A stretch of DNA of 64,000 nt from Bdellovibrio sp. BCCA (GTDB lineage: Bacteria > Bdellovibrionota > Bdellovibrionia > Bdellovibrionales > Bdellovibrionaceae): positions 186,001 through 250,000 of the forward strand of contig NZ_JBBNAC010000001.1 in NCBI RefSeq assembly GCF_037996825.1, given 5' to 3'. Position 1 is the stretch's first letter; the number at the start of each line of letters is the position of its first letter. Positions 46,377 through 55,763 of this stretch are shown one piece after another. Both the position numbers and the translations under genes were made by a program. The notes under the pieces were generated by a model, which was not told the origin of the DNA, made no database searches, and saw only the letters and a program-made list of their open reading frames with translations.

Positions 46377-47463
46377 GAAAGATCCCAAGACAGATCTTTA
46401 TATTGTCAGCTATGCAAAACGACATCCGATTACACGCAAACCAGTTGGTCTAAAGAGAATTAACGTCAAGACTCTGGCTGAAGCAAAACGTATTCAAGCT
46501 GAGTTGATCGTATCGGTAAATGATAAAATCAAAGAGAAGGTTATGCCTACTTGGGGTACCTTTCTCACTCAATACTTTGAGAGTATGAAGCTGTCAGGAC
46601 TAATGAACTCGACGATATATAATCGAGAGAAAGTACTGCGTTGTCATACGCTGCCCACATGGGGAGAAAAGTATATTGACGAAATTACTACCGAGGAGAT
46701 TCACAAACTGCTGAATGCTAGGCTTGGCAACAATGCTGAGGCTCACAAGAAATTCTTTATCAAGTGCGTTCGCGGAGTATTCCAATATGCACTTGAGCAA
46801 GGGATTCTTGTAAGGAACCCCACGCCGCTATTGAAATTCAAAATCGCTGATAAGATTCACGCGGTATTGAATGAGGAACAGATTGTTCTTCTACTTCGTA
46901 AAGCTCAAGAGTTGAACTGGCCGTGGTATCCACACTATGCAGTAGCGCTGTTCACAGGTATGAGAAACGGAGAGATCTACGCGTTAACCTGGGACAAGGT
47001 GAATCTTGATAAGCGACAGATCTTAGTGAACGTGGCTTGGAATAGCAAGAATGGCTACAAGTCCACGAAGTCCGGTGATGATCGTATTATCGAGATCCCC
47101 ACTCCATTGTTGCCTACGCTTAGACAGCTAAGGCTACAATCGGATGGGAGTGATTTTGTCCTGCCTAGATTAAATAAGTGGGACAAAGGCGATCAGGCCC
47201 GTGAGCTAAGATTTCTTCTTGCTTCATTGGGTTTACCACAGATTCGCTTTCATGATCTGCGAGCGTCCTGGGCTACGCTATTGCTGAGTAAAGGGGTAGC
47301 CCCTAGCAAAGTTATGGCAATGGGCGGATGGAAGGATATGGACACCATGATGATCTATATGCGCAAGGCTGGTATTGATATTAAGAACTCAACCAGTGTC
47401 CTTGATAATATGGAAACACACGGTGTCACCACTGGTAAGGTAGTCAAATTTAAGCCAGTGTAG
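46366..47463 (+). CDS. int: tyrosine integrase
   Basis: 365 residues. N-terminal arm-binding region (SYAKRHPITRKPVGLKRINVKTLAEAKR), SAM-like core-binding domain (about 60-145), and catalytic domain with Arg in LFTGMRNGEIYALTWD, His-X-X-Arg in FHDLRASWATLLLSKG, the second conserved His replaced by Trp/Lys region GGWKDMDTMMIY, and the tyrosine in MMIYMRKAG. Drives integration at the tRNA 3' end; the gene points to attR, 63 bp away. Last gene of the primase-HTH-integrase operon. Confidence 0.95.
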   Translation: MGIKKDPKTDLYIVSYAKRHPITRKPVGLKRINVKTLAEAKRIQAELIVSVNDKIKEKVMPTWGTFLTQYFESMKLSGLMNSTIYNREKVLRCHTLPTWGEKYIDEITTEEIHKLLNARLGNNAEAHKKFFIKCVRGVFQYALEQGILVRNPTPLLKFKIADKIHAVLNEEQIVLLLRKAQELNWPWYPHYAVALFTGMRNGEIYALTWDKVNLDKRQILVNVAWNSKNGYKSTKSGDDRIIEIPTPLLPTLRQLRLQSDGSDFVLPRLNKWDKGDQARELRFLLASLGLPQIRFHDLRASWATLLLSKGVAPSKVMAMGGWKDMDTMMIYMRKAGIDIKNSTSVLDNMETHGVTTGKVVKFKPV

Positions 47464-47492
47464 GAAGTGGTCGGAATGGGAGTAAAGGGCTA

Positions 47493-47515
47493 TTGAAATC
47501 ATTAAACAATTTCAA
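47493..47515. repeat. inverted repeat between int and attR
   Basis: TTGAAAT (47493) and ATTTCAA (47509) with a 9-nt spacer, directly before the attR core; may be integrase arm sites or an int terminator. Confidence 0.4.
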
Positions 47516-47525
47516 CCTCCGCACT

Positions 47526-47537
47526 CCCTACCATTTT
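47526..47537. other. attR core of the integrative element
   Basis: CCCTACCATTTT identical to the tRNA 3' end at 39463-39474. Upstream the sequence still resembles the tRNA T arm (TTCAA at 47511), with mismatches. Confidence 0.72.
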
Positions 47538-47608
47538 GTTGTTTCTTCACACTTGATAATGAGCAAGACCTTATTCTATCTCAACTCTAACCACGTAGAG
47601 ATGGCTGC

Positions 47609-47637
47609 TTATCAAAAATAAAATTATTTGGTTATAT
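47609..47637 (+). promoter_or_regulatory. candidate promoter of the RRM gene
   Basis: TTATCA and TTATAT spaced by 17 bp. Transcription would begin near 47644, at the foot of the leader hairpin at 47645. Confidence 0.4.
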
Positions 47638-47644
47638 CTATTAG

Positions 47645-47676
47645 GACGTGGATCAGGTCTACTGATCCTACACGTC
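47645..47676 (+). promoter_or_regulatory. long leader hairpin before the RRM gene
   Basis: GACGTGGATCAG pairs with CTGATC and CACGTC (3-nt bulge), a 12-bp stem with a 5-nt loop, not followed by a T-run. It would be the very 5' end of the RRM transcript, about 70 nt before the start codon, recalling structured leaders of cold-shock RNA-binding protein genes (inference). Confidence 0.5.
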
Positions 47677-47746
47677 GTTCTCATTATTCAATTGATTCTC
47701 TTTTGTCTTCTGCGAATGGCCCCCGAAAGCTTTTAAGGAGGCAAAT

Positions 47747-48052
47747 ATGGGAAAGAAATTATACGTCGGAAATTTATCATACACAGTTGATTCAAATCAG
47801 CTTGCAAATCTTTTTGCAGAGTTTGGTACTGTTGATTCCGCAAATGTGATCACAGACAGAGAAACAGGCCGCAGTAAAGGTTTTGCATTCATCGAAATGT
47901 CTACAGATGGAGAAGCGCAAACAGCGATTCAAAAATTGAACGGTTCAGAAGTTTCTGGTCGTGCGATGAATATCTCTGAAGCGAAACCGCAAGAAAACCG
48001 TTCTGGTGGCAATCGTCGCAGCGGTGGTTTCAACTCTCGCCGTTCATACTAA
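47747..48052 (+). CDS. RRM RNA-binding protein
   Basis: 101 residues; one RNA recognition motif with RNP2 LYVGNL and RNP1 KGFAFIEM, then a Gly/Arg/Ser-rich tail. AAGGAGG lies seven bases before the ATG. Bacterial RRM proteins of this size act as cold-shock RNA chaperones. The next gene is an IF-1-like protein, hinting at a shared cold or translation theme. Confidence 0.94.
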   Translation: MGKKLYVGNLSYTVDSNQLANLFAEFGTVDSANVITDRETGRSKGFAFIEMSTDGEAQTAIQKLNGSEVSGRAMNISEAKPQENRSGGNRRSGGFNSRRSY

Positions 48053-48091
48053 ATATCGGCGATTTCATTATCAATTAAGCAAAGGATTATG

Positions 48092-48313
48092 ATGGCTAAA
48101 GACGATTTGGTCACCACGGATGGAAAAGTCGTGGATCTTTCCGGTGGAGGAGTTTACTCCATAACTCTTCCTAACGGGGTCTTAATCAAGGCCCGTTTGT
48201 GTGGAAAGATGAAAAAGTTTAATATTAAGGTTGTTGTAGGAGATCGGGTGAGCGTCGGAGTTTCGCCCTACGATCCCACTCACGGTTTGATCTTACATCG
48301 ACATAAAATATAA
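48092..48313 (+). CDS. infA: divergent translation initiation factor IF-1-like protein
   Basis: 73 residues of the S1/OB fold with IF-1 hallmarks: MAKDDLVTTDGKVVDL start, LPNGVLIKARLCGKMKKFNIKVVVGDRVSVGVSPYDPTHGLILHR. The normal IF-1 ends in GRITYRxK-like; here GLILHRHK. Divergent enough to be a second or specialised copy; the chromosome's main infA is probably in the ribosomal cluster. ATG at 48092 has AGGA five bases upstream; a second ATG is one codon earlier. Ends at a strong terminator. Confidence 0.85.
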   Translation: MAKDDLVTTDGKVVDLSGGGVYSITLPNGVLIKARLCGKMKKFNIKVVVGDRVSVGVSPYDPTHGLILHRHKI

Positions 48314-48333
48314 GGGCCGTAAGGCCCTTTTTT
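48312..48333 (+). terminator. rho-independent terminator of the IF-1-like gene
   Basis: AAGGGCC-GTAA-GGCCCTTTTTT. Confidence 0.92.
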
Positions 48334-49036
48334 AATGCGGCGGTTGGGTGCCGTGAACCTGCATCGCTGAAGCACCTTTATAGTTGTGATACTCCTCGAT
48401 TTCTTGAGAGACCGTTGTGAACCAACCCCAACCGTGACCTTGTTCTTTGACGGCGTCCATAAAACCAGTGACAGTTTCATGGCGGGCCCAATCGCGTTGC
48501 AGTTCGCAGGCGATAGAGTTCCAGCCCACCGGTTGCGCTCCCGCGTGAATCATGCGTTGAAGAGCCGCTCGATGCCCCTCGGCGGAATTTGCACCGACGC
48601 AATCAACGACCGGAAATACTTCGTAGCCTTCTTTGATTGCATCCATTGTTGGAAATAACAAACAAGCGTCCGTCCAAAGAGCGGCGATAATAAGTTTCTT
48701 ACGTTTGGTGGCTTTGATCGCCTGATAAAATTCTTCATCTTCCCAAGCGTTGATTGAAGTTCTGTCTATCGAGGGAACTCCAGCAAGCAGTTCTTTAAGT
48801 TGTGGAATGGTGTCAGGATTTCTGCCATTTGTTGTGTTTACAGTGCTTAAAACAATCGGAACATCAAATGCCTTTGCTGTTTTAATTAAGGCGCGCATGT
48901 TGCCGATTAGTGTCTGGCGATCCATCGAAACTGTTGTGATAATTTGTGGTGGTTGGTAATCGATGATGACGAGGACTGCATTTTTCGGTGTGAGCAAATG
49001 ATCTTTGACCTGATCGCGAACGGGGGTGCTTTTCAT
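48332..49036 (-). CDS. isochorismatase-like cysteine hydrolase
   Basis: 234 residues. Isochorismatase-family core: catalytic Asp in AVLVIIDYQP, the middle segment with NAWEDEEFYQAIK, and the catalytic Cys in IIAALWTDACLLFPT. Members hydrolyse amides such as nicotinamide or cleave isochorismate; specificity cannot be told here. AAGGAG lies before the ATG. Single-gene unit. Confidence 0.88.
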   Translation of the reverse strand: MKSTPVRDQVKDHLLTPKNAVLVIIDYQPPQIITTVSMDRQTLIGNMRALIKTAKAFDVPIVLSTVNTTNGRNPDTIPQLKELLAGVPSIDRTSINAWEDEEFYQAIKATKRKKLIIAALWTDACLLFPTMDAIKEGYEVFPVVDCVGANSAEGHRAALQRMIHAGAQPVGWNSIACELQRDWARHETVTGFMDAVKEQGHGWGWFTTVSQEIEEYHNYKGASAMQVHGTQPPH

Positions 49037-49169
49037 AGAGAATCTCCTTAAAAAAGTATTGTTAAAGCAGACTCTTAAACTCTTAGTGAGGCAATTTTCT
49101 CACGGCGTGAATGCTAAAATTCACAAGAAGTTTCTATCGAATTGAATGTGCTTTAACAGGTCGGACTCC

Positions 49170-49925
49170 TTAAGGGCGTTTGTTGGTAATGCCTTTTCTT
49201 TTTAAGATATCATCCCACGATCCATCTTTTACGATGTCGTCGATCAGCTTATTTAAGTCTGCGACTTTGATTGTCGATTGTCCGTTTGAAACAAGAAGAC
49301 CTAGCCGATAAATCTGGTCGAAATTTTTTGAGATGAGCAAAAACTTTTGATCTTGTGGATTTTCTTTCAAATAAATATCCAAGTACTCCTTAGAGACGAT
49401 AGCGATGTCCGTACGCTTGTTCAGTACGGCGCGAATGTTTCCTTCCTGAGTATTGGTAAGCTCTAAATTGAATTCTTTCAGAGCTTTGGGGCCGGTGGAC
49501 AGACCCAAAAATCCATAGTGATAGCCGCGCATGCCTCGAATCTTTTTACTTTTTAGATCTTTAAAATAAGCTTGGGTGCGGGAGGGCTCATTCAGAGCGA
49601 TGAAGACCTCTCCACCTTCTTGAAATATTTTTGTTGAGGTCACAAGATCAGGATTCCAACCCCACGATTTGCATTCAAAGGCGATGATTTGGTATCGCCC
49701 TTCTTTCATATCGTGGTATCTTCTTGAAGGTGAAGTGGGAACAAATCGAAATTCAAACCTTGATTGTTTTTGATTTAAAAGCTGAATCAAATCCAAAGTC
49801 AGACCTTGAAAGCCGTTGTTCTTGCTGATGACATAGGGAGGGAATTCATACCCGCCGATGTCGACAGGAGTGGGCTTGGCGAAGGCCATGCTGGAAAGAA
49901 AAAGAAAAATTAAAGAAAATTTCAC
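49170..49925 (-). CDS. periplasmic solute-binding protein (SBP family 3)
   Basis: 251 residues with signal peptide (MKFSLIFLFLSSMAFA). Family 3 pattern: VDIGGYEFPPYVISKNNGFQGLTLDLIQLLN and the later GNIRAVLNKRTDIAIVSKEYLD plus IRGMRGYHYG. No ABC permease adjacent, so it may be an orphan binding protein, possibly a receptor for a sensor or chemotaxis protein. Confidence 0.82.
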   Translation of the reverse strand: MKFSLIFLFLSSMAFAKPTPVDIGGYEFPPYVISKNNGFQGLTLDLIQLLNQKQSRFEFRFVPTSPSRRYHDMKEGRYQIIAFECKSWGWNPDLVTSTKIFQEGGEVFIALNEPSRTQAYFKDLKSKKIRGMRGYHYGFLGLSTGPKALKEFNLELTNTQEGNIRAVLNKRTDIAIVSKEYLDIYLKENPQDQKFLLISKNFDQIYRLGLLVSNGQSTIKVADLNKLIDDIVKDGSWDDILKRKGITNKRP

Positions 49926-49979
49926 ATTCCGACCTTACGGGAGTGCAAAGCGCTGGGTCAAATTAAATACGGAGGAAAC

Positions 49980-50252
49980 GTGAAAATCAGAGCCAGTCAT
50001 ATATTGGTGCAGCATCAATATGAAGCCGATGATCTTTTACGAGCCTTAAAGAGTGGTAAAAGCTTTGAAGAATTAGCACGTAAACACTCTCGCTGTCCCT
50101 CCTCCTCCGTGGGAGGAGATCTGGGAACATTCTCTGAAGGTCGCATGGATGAGACATTTGAAGAGGCTGCGTTCTCTTTGAAGGTCGGTGAAACGACCGC
50201 AAAACCTGTACGTACGAAGTTTGGTTATCATCTTATAAAGAGAACGGAGTAA
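49980..50252 (+). CDS. ppiC: parvulin-type peptidyl-prolyl isomerase
   Basis: 90 residues from GTG 49980 with GGAGG upstream. Full PpiC domain: ASHILVQHQYEADDLLRAL, FEELARKHSRCPSSSVGGDLG, MDETFEEAAFSLKVGE and TKFGYHLIKR. Cytoplasmic prolyl isomerase. The NhaC gene follows after 6 bp. Confidence 0.95.
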   Translation: MKIRASHILVQHQYEADDLLRALKSGKSFEELARKHSRCPSSSVGGDLGTFSEGRMDETFEEAAFSLKVGETTAKPVRTKFGYHLIKRTE

Positions 50253-50258
50253 TTCTAA

Positions 50259-51569
50259 GTGAGAGCCTTTCTTCCTCTTTTAACGTTCATCGCTTTTTTT
50301 CTTGGCAGCGGAATCTATTATCACTTGCAAGGAGCAGAGTTTGCTTTTTACAAACTGCCCTCTCCTGTCGCAACACTTCCAGCGATCATATTAGCTTTTC
50401 TTTTAATGAAGGGAACCTTTGATAAAAAGGTGAACACGTTCATGGAAGGACTTGCTGATCACAATATTCTTACGATGTGTCTAATCTATCTTTTGGCGGG
50501 TGCATTTGGAAGTGTTGTAAAAGCAATTGGTGGCGTCGATGCGGTGATTTTCTGGGGAATGAAAATCATGCCGGAAAATTTCTTGTTACCAGGATTCTTT
50601 TTATTAGCTGCTTTGATCTCGACATCTATTGGTACATCCATGGGAACGATTTCAGCGTTGGGGCCGATTGCCTTAGGGCTCGCTGAAACGGGTGGTTTGG
50701 AGAAAGCTCTTGTATTCGGCGCTTTAATTGGCGGTGCCATGTTTGGCGATAATCTTTCTTTTATTTCTGACACGACAATTGCGGCAACACGGTCGCAAGG
50801 TTGTTCGATGAAGGATAAATTCCGCGTGAACTTTCGTTTAAGTTTACCAGCGGCATTGCTAACGGCGGTGATTCTCTTTTTGTTGTTCGCTCCGGGCCAC
50901 GCGGTTTCCGTGAAGGAAATGGAAATTTTTAAGGCTCTGCCTTATGCCGTGGTTTTGATATTGGCCTTGTTAGGAGTAAATGTCTTTTTGGTCCTAGTTC
51001 TGGGAATTCTTCTTGCCGGAGGTTTGGGACTTTTTGCGACGGAAGGGTATTCTCTTTTGCAATGGGCCCAGGACATTTATGCAGGCTTTAAGGATATGCA
51101 AGAGATCTTTCTTCTTTCCCTTTTTATGGGTGGCCTGGGGCAGATGATGAAAGTCGAAGGCGGTATTGCGATTTTGCGAGGGCTCTTTAAGAAGATGAAG
51201 TTTCAAAGCGCGCGTTTAGAAAAACTATGGGCGGAATTTAGCATCGCTCTTTCAGTGAGCATCGCGAATCTGGCCGTCGCCAATAACACCGTAGCTATTC
51301 TAATTACTGGCGACTTGGCTAAAGAAATTTCTAAAGCAGAACAGGTGCCCGCGCCACGCAGTGCGAGTCTTTTGGATATTTTTTCTTGCGTGATTCAAGG
51401 TTTGATTCCTTATGGTGCTCAGATTTTACTGGCTAGCCAAATGGCGAAACTGTCTCCTTTGGCTCTGGTCGGAGAAGTCCATTACTGTTACATCCTCGGT
51501 GGAATGACTTTGGTATCGATGTTCTGGCGAGCTTCACGCACAAAGACCAGTCTAAATTATTCAGCGTAG
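50259..51569 (+). CDS. NhaC family Na+/H+ antiporter-like transporter
   Basis: 436 residues, GTG start. About ten to eleven membrane helices. NhaC-type segments: FGSVVKAIGGVDAVIFWGM, LISTSIGTSMGTISALGPIALGLAE, FGDNLSFISDTTIAATRSQG, and SLLDIFSCVIQGLIPYGAQILLA. Probably exchanges sodium for protons across the inner membrane. Co-directional with the parvulin gene. Confidence 0.9.
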   Translation: MRAFLPLLTFIAFFLGSGIYYHLQGAEFAFYKLPSPVATLPAIILAFLLMKGTFDKKVNTFMEGLADHNILTMCLIYLLAGAFGSVVKAIGGVDAVIFWGMKIMPENFLLPGFFLLAALISTSIGTSMGTISALGPIALGLAETGGLEKALVFGALIGGAMFGDNLSFISDTTIAATRSQGCSMKDKFRVNFRLSLPAALLTAVILFLLFAPGHAVSVKEMEIFKALPYAVVLILALLGVNVFLVLVLGILLAGGLGLFATEGYSLLQWAQDIYAGFKDMQEIFLLSLFMGGLGQMMKVEGGIAILRGLFKKMKFQSARLEKLWAEFSIALSVSIANLAVANNTVAILITGDLAKEISKAEQVPAPRSASLLDIFSCVIQGLIPYGAQILLASQMAKLSPLALVGEVHYCYILGGMTLVSMFWRASRTKTSLNYSA

Positions 51570-51628
51570 ATTTTCCTCATAATTTTGGAAAGAATGTTCT
51601 TTTTCTTATTCAAGAAAAGGGGAAATGA

Positions 51629-52444
51629 ATGCGCGTTTTATTGTATGCAGTCGCTTTGGCGTTGTGGGGTGGATTTACGGTGAAAGCGAATGCTGCCGAG
51701 GTTGTAAAGGATAATTCCTTTCTTATTGAGGAAGCATACAACCAGGAACCCGGTGTTGTGCAGTTTATTCAGACTTATCAGTATCTTGATCCCGCACACG
51801 AATGGGGATACTCGTTCACAAACGAAATTCCTATCACAGATGAGACTCATCAATTTTCTTACGTCATTCCTGTTTTAAAAAAGAGTGCCGTCGGTGGTGA
51901 TGGCGACAAAACGCAGCTTGGTGATGTCCTTTTAAATTACCGTTACCAATTGATAAACACAGAGATGATCTCTATGGCTCCGCGTTTTTCAATCATCCTT
52001 CCTACAGGAGATTACAAAAAAGGGTTCGGCAATGGCGTGGCAGGCTTCCAGTTTAATCATGCTGTTTCCATCACGCTTAACGATCGCTGGACCAATCATT
52101 GGAATGCTGGTTTTACATACACACCAGATGCAAAGAATGAATTGGGAGAAACGGCTTCCCTTTTTGGTTTTAACTTTGGAACAAGTGTTGTCTACAATGT
52201 CACACCAAAGACAAATCTTCTCTGCGAATTCGTAATGAATAATAACGAGGTCGTTGCCGGACAAGACACTAAGGCGACAGAGGCGACTTATTATGTTGTT
52301 CCCGGCATTCGTACGGCTTTTCAAGCCGGGCAAGAGACGGAGATTGTTCCCGGAATCGGCGCACTTCTTGGTGTAGGTCCTTCCGCTGCTGAACACGAAC
52401 GCGGTGTCTTTTTATATCTTTCAGTAGAGTCGAAACTTTGGTAA
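51629..52444 (+). CDS. outer membrane beta-barrel protein
   Basis: 271 residues with signal peptide (ending KANAAE) and repeating amphipathic strands: QFIQTYQYLDPAHEWGYSFTN, HQFSYVIPVL, LLNYRYQLI, APRFSIILPTGDYKKGFG, FQFNHAVSITLNDRWTNHWNAGFTYTPD. The terminal residue is Trp preceded by alternating residues (ESKLW), as in barrels. Resembles the phenol_MetA_deg/transporter-like barrel family. Fourteen bases before the chemoreceptor gene. Confidence 0.75.
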   Translation: MRVLLYAVALALWGGFTVKANAAEVVKDNSFLIEEAYNQEPGVVQFIQTYQYLDPAHEWGYSFTNEIPITDETHQFSYVIPVLKKSAVGGDGDKTQLGDVLLNYRYQLINTEMISMAPRFSIILPTGDYKKGFGNGVAGFQFNHAVSITLNDRWTNHWNAGFTYTPDAKNELGETASLFGFNFGTSVVYNVTPKTNLLCEFVMNNNEVVAGQDTKATEATYYVVPGIRTAFQAGQETEIVPGIGALLGVGPSAAEHERGVFLYLSVESKLW

Positions 52445-52457
52445 CAGGGTCGGGTGA

Positions 52458-53879
52458 ATGAGTCTTTCTATTAAAAAACAACTGCTGCTTTTATGCGGAG
52501 GATTTTTACTTGTCTTAATTGGCATTGGAAGTCTTTCTTTTATTAATTCCACGCGGTTGATGACACAATTTGATAACGTCGCCAACGTGCAACTGCCAGC
52601 TGTTCGCAATATGACTCTCGCAGATATGATGCACGATGGACTTCGTTCTGTGGTTTTAGCTTCCTTGCTTTCAGCGGAAAGTGGTGAAGCGTCTGAGCTA
52701 AAAAACATTCAAAAAGAATCTGAAGAAAAATCAGAGGAATTTAAAAAGTATCTTTCAGCTTTAGAAGCATTGCCATTAAATGCCGAAACTAAAAAAGCGA
52801 TTCTAGAAACCAAACCTCAGATGGAACAATATATCGAGCACACAAGAAAAATTGTGAATCTGGCGGCGGCTCAGGGCTATAAAACCGCCTTAGCAGAACT
52901 TCCGAAGTTCAACGATACTTTCAAGGTGCTTGAAGGAAAAATGGAAAATCTGGGAGAGTTGATTGAGAAAGACGCAGAAGTCGCACACGAATCTGGTGGA
53001 GCTTTCCGTGCTATCAACTTGATTATTACTATAGTAGGCGGTCTTTTCTGTTTGCTCGGTGGAGCATGGATCACCTCAAGTTTGATAGGCCGCATGTCGG
53101 TTTTTTCAAATCGCATTGAAAAGACGGGCCATTCTTTAGATGAGACCAGTCACCATCTTAATAAAGCCAGCCAAAATCTCGCAAGCGGAGCGACGGAGTC
53201 GGCGGCATCTTTGCAAGAAACGGTGGCTTCCTTGGAAGAACTTTCCAGCATGGTGAAACTTAATTCGGAAAATGCTAAAAACGCTTCCACATTATCTTCG
53301 GAAAGTTTTGAAGCCTCTAAGGCGGGTGCTGAATCTGTGCAAAAGTTGATTCAAAGCATGGATGCTTTAAAAAGCTCGGCGACAAAAATCGAAGAGGTGA
53401 TTCAGGTCATTGACGATATCGCCTTTCAGACAAATCTTCTTGCTTTAAATGCATCAGTGGAAGCGGCTCGTGCCGGTGAGCAGGGAAAAGGCTTTGCTGT
53501 TGTTGCCGATGCCGTTCGCAGCCTTGCCCAACGAAGTGCTGATTCTGCAAAAGATATTTCTAAAATGATTCAAGAAAGCGTTTCGAGAATTCACGAAGGT
53601 GGCGAAGTCGCTCATCAAAGTGGCGCACTTCTTGGTAAATTTCTTTCTTCCGCACAAAAAGTTTTGGAAATTAACAACGAAATCGCAGGAGCCAGCCAAG
53701 AGCAAGCTCGTGGGTTGGGCCTTATCAGTGAAGCCATGAATAAATTGGATCAAGCATCGCAGCAGAATGCGCAAGTTGCTCAAGAGGTCGCTCAAACCAG
53801 CGATCAGATGTCAGAGCTTTCTCAAGGTATGCAAGGGCTTGTGACCGAACTCAAAGCCATGGTGGGCCGTCAAGGTTGA
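52458..53879 (+). CDS. methyl-accepting chemotaxis protein
   Basis: 473 residues. TM1 (about 8-30), a periplasmic four-helix-bundle sensor, TM2 (about 188-213), a short HAMP-like or linker part, and the MCP signal domain. The hairpin tip contains [23 protein letters not shown]-type sequence, the CheA/CheW contact. No NWETF-like C-terminal pentapeptide. Ligand unknown; it follows the outer membrane protein gene closely. Overlaps the end of the converging lipoprotein gene by 10 bp. Confidence 0.95.
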   Translation: MSLSIKKQLLLLCGGFLLVLIGIGSLSFINSTRLMTQFDNVANVQLPAVRNMTLADMMHDGLRSVVLASLLSAESGEASELKNIQKESEEKSEEFKKYLSALEALPLNAETKKAILETKPQMEQYIEHTRKIVNLAAAQGYKTALAELPKFNDTFKVLEGKMENLGELIEKDAEVAHESGGAFRAINLIITIVGGLFCLLGGAWITSSLIGRMSVFSNRIEKTGHSLDETSHHLNKASQNLASGATESAASLQETVASLEELSSMVKLNSENAKNASTLSSESFEASKAGAESVQKLIQSMDALKSSATKIEEVIQVIDDIAFQTNLLALNASVEAARAGEQGKGFAVVADAVRSLAQRSADSAKDISKMIQESVSRIHEGGEVAHQSGALLGKFLSSAQKVLEINNEIAGASQEQARGLGLISEAMNKLDQASQQNAQVAQEVAQTSDQMSELSQGMQGLVTELKAMVGRQG

Positions 53880-54853
53880 CGGCCTTTCCAGTATTGAAGA
53901 TTTTGTTCAATCAACTGCAAGTCGTATTGTAGACGCTTTTTTTCTTCATTTAAAAGTCGTTGGTCATCGTTGGTGTCAGTTCCGACGCTTCGCTCATCCA
54001 TCCGCATTTGCGACTGGGCTTTTTCATAAATTGATGTCCATAAATTAAAGGCCACATCTTGATTGAGCTTTTCCTGGGGCTGCTGGTCTTCAGGAAGCTG
54101 TCTTCCTTCAAAATCAATTAGACCGTGAGATTTAAATTGAATCTTATCGGCAAAACGCAAGCGGGCGATACTGTCGACTTTTTTAATGTACTTCATCGCT
54201 TCTTCAAGTTTGCCTATGTTGTCGATGGACGTGGATAAAATAGATTCTTTTAAAAGAACGTCACGGATGAACATCGTTCTTAACATTAAAAAGGAATACG
54301 CCGTTTCCTCAAAGCGACGACCACCCTCAAGTTTTTCACCGATAATATTTCGTTGAATAATTTCCTGAACGACTTCTTGCGGAGCAAAACCTGCGATCAC
54401 TTGTAAGGCCGTCAGTTTGGCAAGTTTTTGGGTATTGATTCGCTGAATTTGTTTTTTTGTATAAGGAACTTCTTCTCCGGTGGCCTCATCGATGTCTTTA
54501 TTAGGCAAAGCTTCATCGACTTCTTTAAGCCATAGATAAGTTAAATCAATCAGCTCCTCTGCAGAGGCGGCTTCAGCAAATTTTTTTCCATAGGGCATCA
54601 GCTTAAAGGGCACAGGAGCCAAAGTATCCTGATTTTCTGCCTTAATAAGATTTTCTAACGGAATTAAAAGAGATTGATCGTGAACCCCTTTGTTTGTTGT
54701 CTTCATTTCATCCAACATTTTTCTCATGTTGGCATTGGTTTCGTCCATTTTGCCTGGAACTTTTTTAGTGCCATCCAAAGCCTCCTGCAAATCGCAGGCG
54801 GCTAAGGAAAGTAATAAAATACCAGCTAAGGATACTTTAATTAAAGAATTCAC
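53870..54853 (-). CDS. hypothetical lipoprotein
   Basis: 327 residues with signal peptide and lipobox (LSLAAC, Cys about 20). Mature part is helical and charged ([46 protein letters not shown]). I recognise no family. Downstream of the chalcone-isomerase-like gene by 9 bp, so the pair is probably co-transcribed. Confidence 0.72.
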   Translation of the reverse strand: MNSLIKVSLAGILLLSLAACDLQEALDGTKKVPGKMDETNANMRKMLDEMKTTNKGVHDQSLLIPLENLIKAENQDTLAPVPFKLMPYGKKFAEAASAEELIDLTYLWLKEVDEALPNKDIDEATGEEVPYTKKQIQRINTQKLAKLTALQVIAGFAPQEVVQEIIQRNIIGEKLEGGRRFEETAYSFLMLRTMFIRDVLLKESILSTSIDNIGKLEEAMKYIKKVDSIARLRFADKIQFKSHGLIDFEGRQLPEDQQPQEKLNQDVAFNLWTSIYEKAQSQMRMDERSVGTDTNDDQRLLNEEKKRLQYDLQLIEQNLQYWKGRQP

Positions 54854-54862
54854 AGCGTCTCC

Positions 54863-55513
54863 TTAAGGAGTTAAAAGGTCGTTTTTCAAAGAGGCGACAC
54901 CGTCATCCGCAGGAATACCCAACCAGATTGAAAAAATCTTTTGGGTCATACCGCGTTCACCGACAAGCACTGTTTGTTTTCCAGCGGTGTCTTCATAAAT
55001 CAAAGTTTCTGAACCATCGGAGTGTTTCTTCACTAGAATAGTGAGATGACCACCAGAAGCCGCGTCGCCACCTTTGCTGACAGCGCCTAGGAATGTTTTA
55101 ATAGATGGAGTTGTCGTATCCACTTTGTTGGCGCTAAGTGCATCGCGGAAAGACGTTTGCACTTTGTCTGCTTCGACGGTTCTTAAGAACGTCATGCGAA
55201 TGGCGACAACGTCACTGTCATCCAATGATTTTAAAGCTTCGCTGCCTTTTTTAACAAAGCGTTGAGGGCTGCTCACCAAAAGCTCGGCAACATAAACTTT
55301 GACCTTAGAAAAAAGAACTTTCTTCCAGCGCAGACCAGCACCGACGGTGCCAAGTTGAGTTTCTGTTTTTTCAATAGTGGCTACGGCTGATTTGGAGATA
55401 TTCACTCCTTCAATGCTGCGCGGGCCCTTTTCCATTTTTAAAACAGAAGCGTGAGCGGAAGAAACTGAGAGAGCCAAAACGGGTGCAACGATAAAACGTG
55501 CAAGTGCTTTCAT
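54863..55513 (-). CDS. chalcone isomerase-like secreted protein
   Basis: 216 residues from ATG 55513 (AAGGAG upstream). Signal peptide, then the chalcone isomerase-like fold: VGAGLRWKKVLFSKVKVYVAELLVSS, VAIRMTFLRTVEADKVQTSFRDAL and TLIYEDTAGKQT, ending KIFSIWLGIPADDG. Bacterial members do not make flavonoids; they likely bind lipids or small molecules. Pairs with the lipoprotein gene behind it. Confidence 0.82.
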   Translation of the reverse strand: MKALARFIVAPVLALSVSSAHASVLKMEKGPRSIEGVNISKSAVATIEKTETQLGTVGAGLRWKKVLFSKVKVYVAELLVSSPQRFVKKGSEALKSLDDSDVVAIRMTFLRTVEADKVQTSFRDALSANKVDTTTPSIKTFLGAVSKGGDAASGGHLTILVKKHSDGSETLIYEDTAGKQTVLVGERGMTQKIFSIWLGIPADDGVASLKNDLLTP

Positions 55514-55763
55514 ATGAACTCCTTTTATGAGTGATACTTGATACGGCAAAGGTGTTCGTTCGTCGCTTTATAAGGTGGCAATCAATATTTCAAAAAAGCA
55601 AAGCAGACGGAATGCGACTGGCCTAAACAAACAGTGAGGCCACGATTTTTATAAATTAGTTTTTCATTCGAGAAAAAAGTCCTGAAAACGATTTGGACAT
55701 TCTTAAAAACATTCAATTTCTAATGTGAGCCGACCGAAGACCCTTTTGAAAGAGAGGTCGTCC

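Larger units (their letters stand above)
39463..47537. mobile_element. tRNA-integrated element of about 8 kb, likely phage satellite
   Basis: Bounded by a 12-bp direct repeat at the tRNA 3' end and beyond the integrase. Contents: TAC operon (minus strand), small terminase, XRE regulator, secreted protein, repeat-rich non-coding region, primase-helicase, excisionase-like HTH protein, and integrase. It lacks capsid, portal, tail, lysis and large-terminase genes. A self-replicating element with only a small terminase fits a PICI/P4-like satellite that redirects a helper's packaging (inference from gene content). An alternative is a degraded prophage that has lost its structural genes. Confidence 0.8.
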
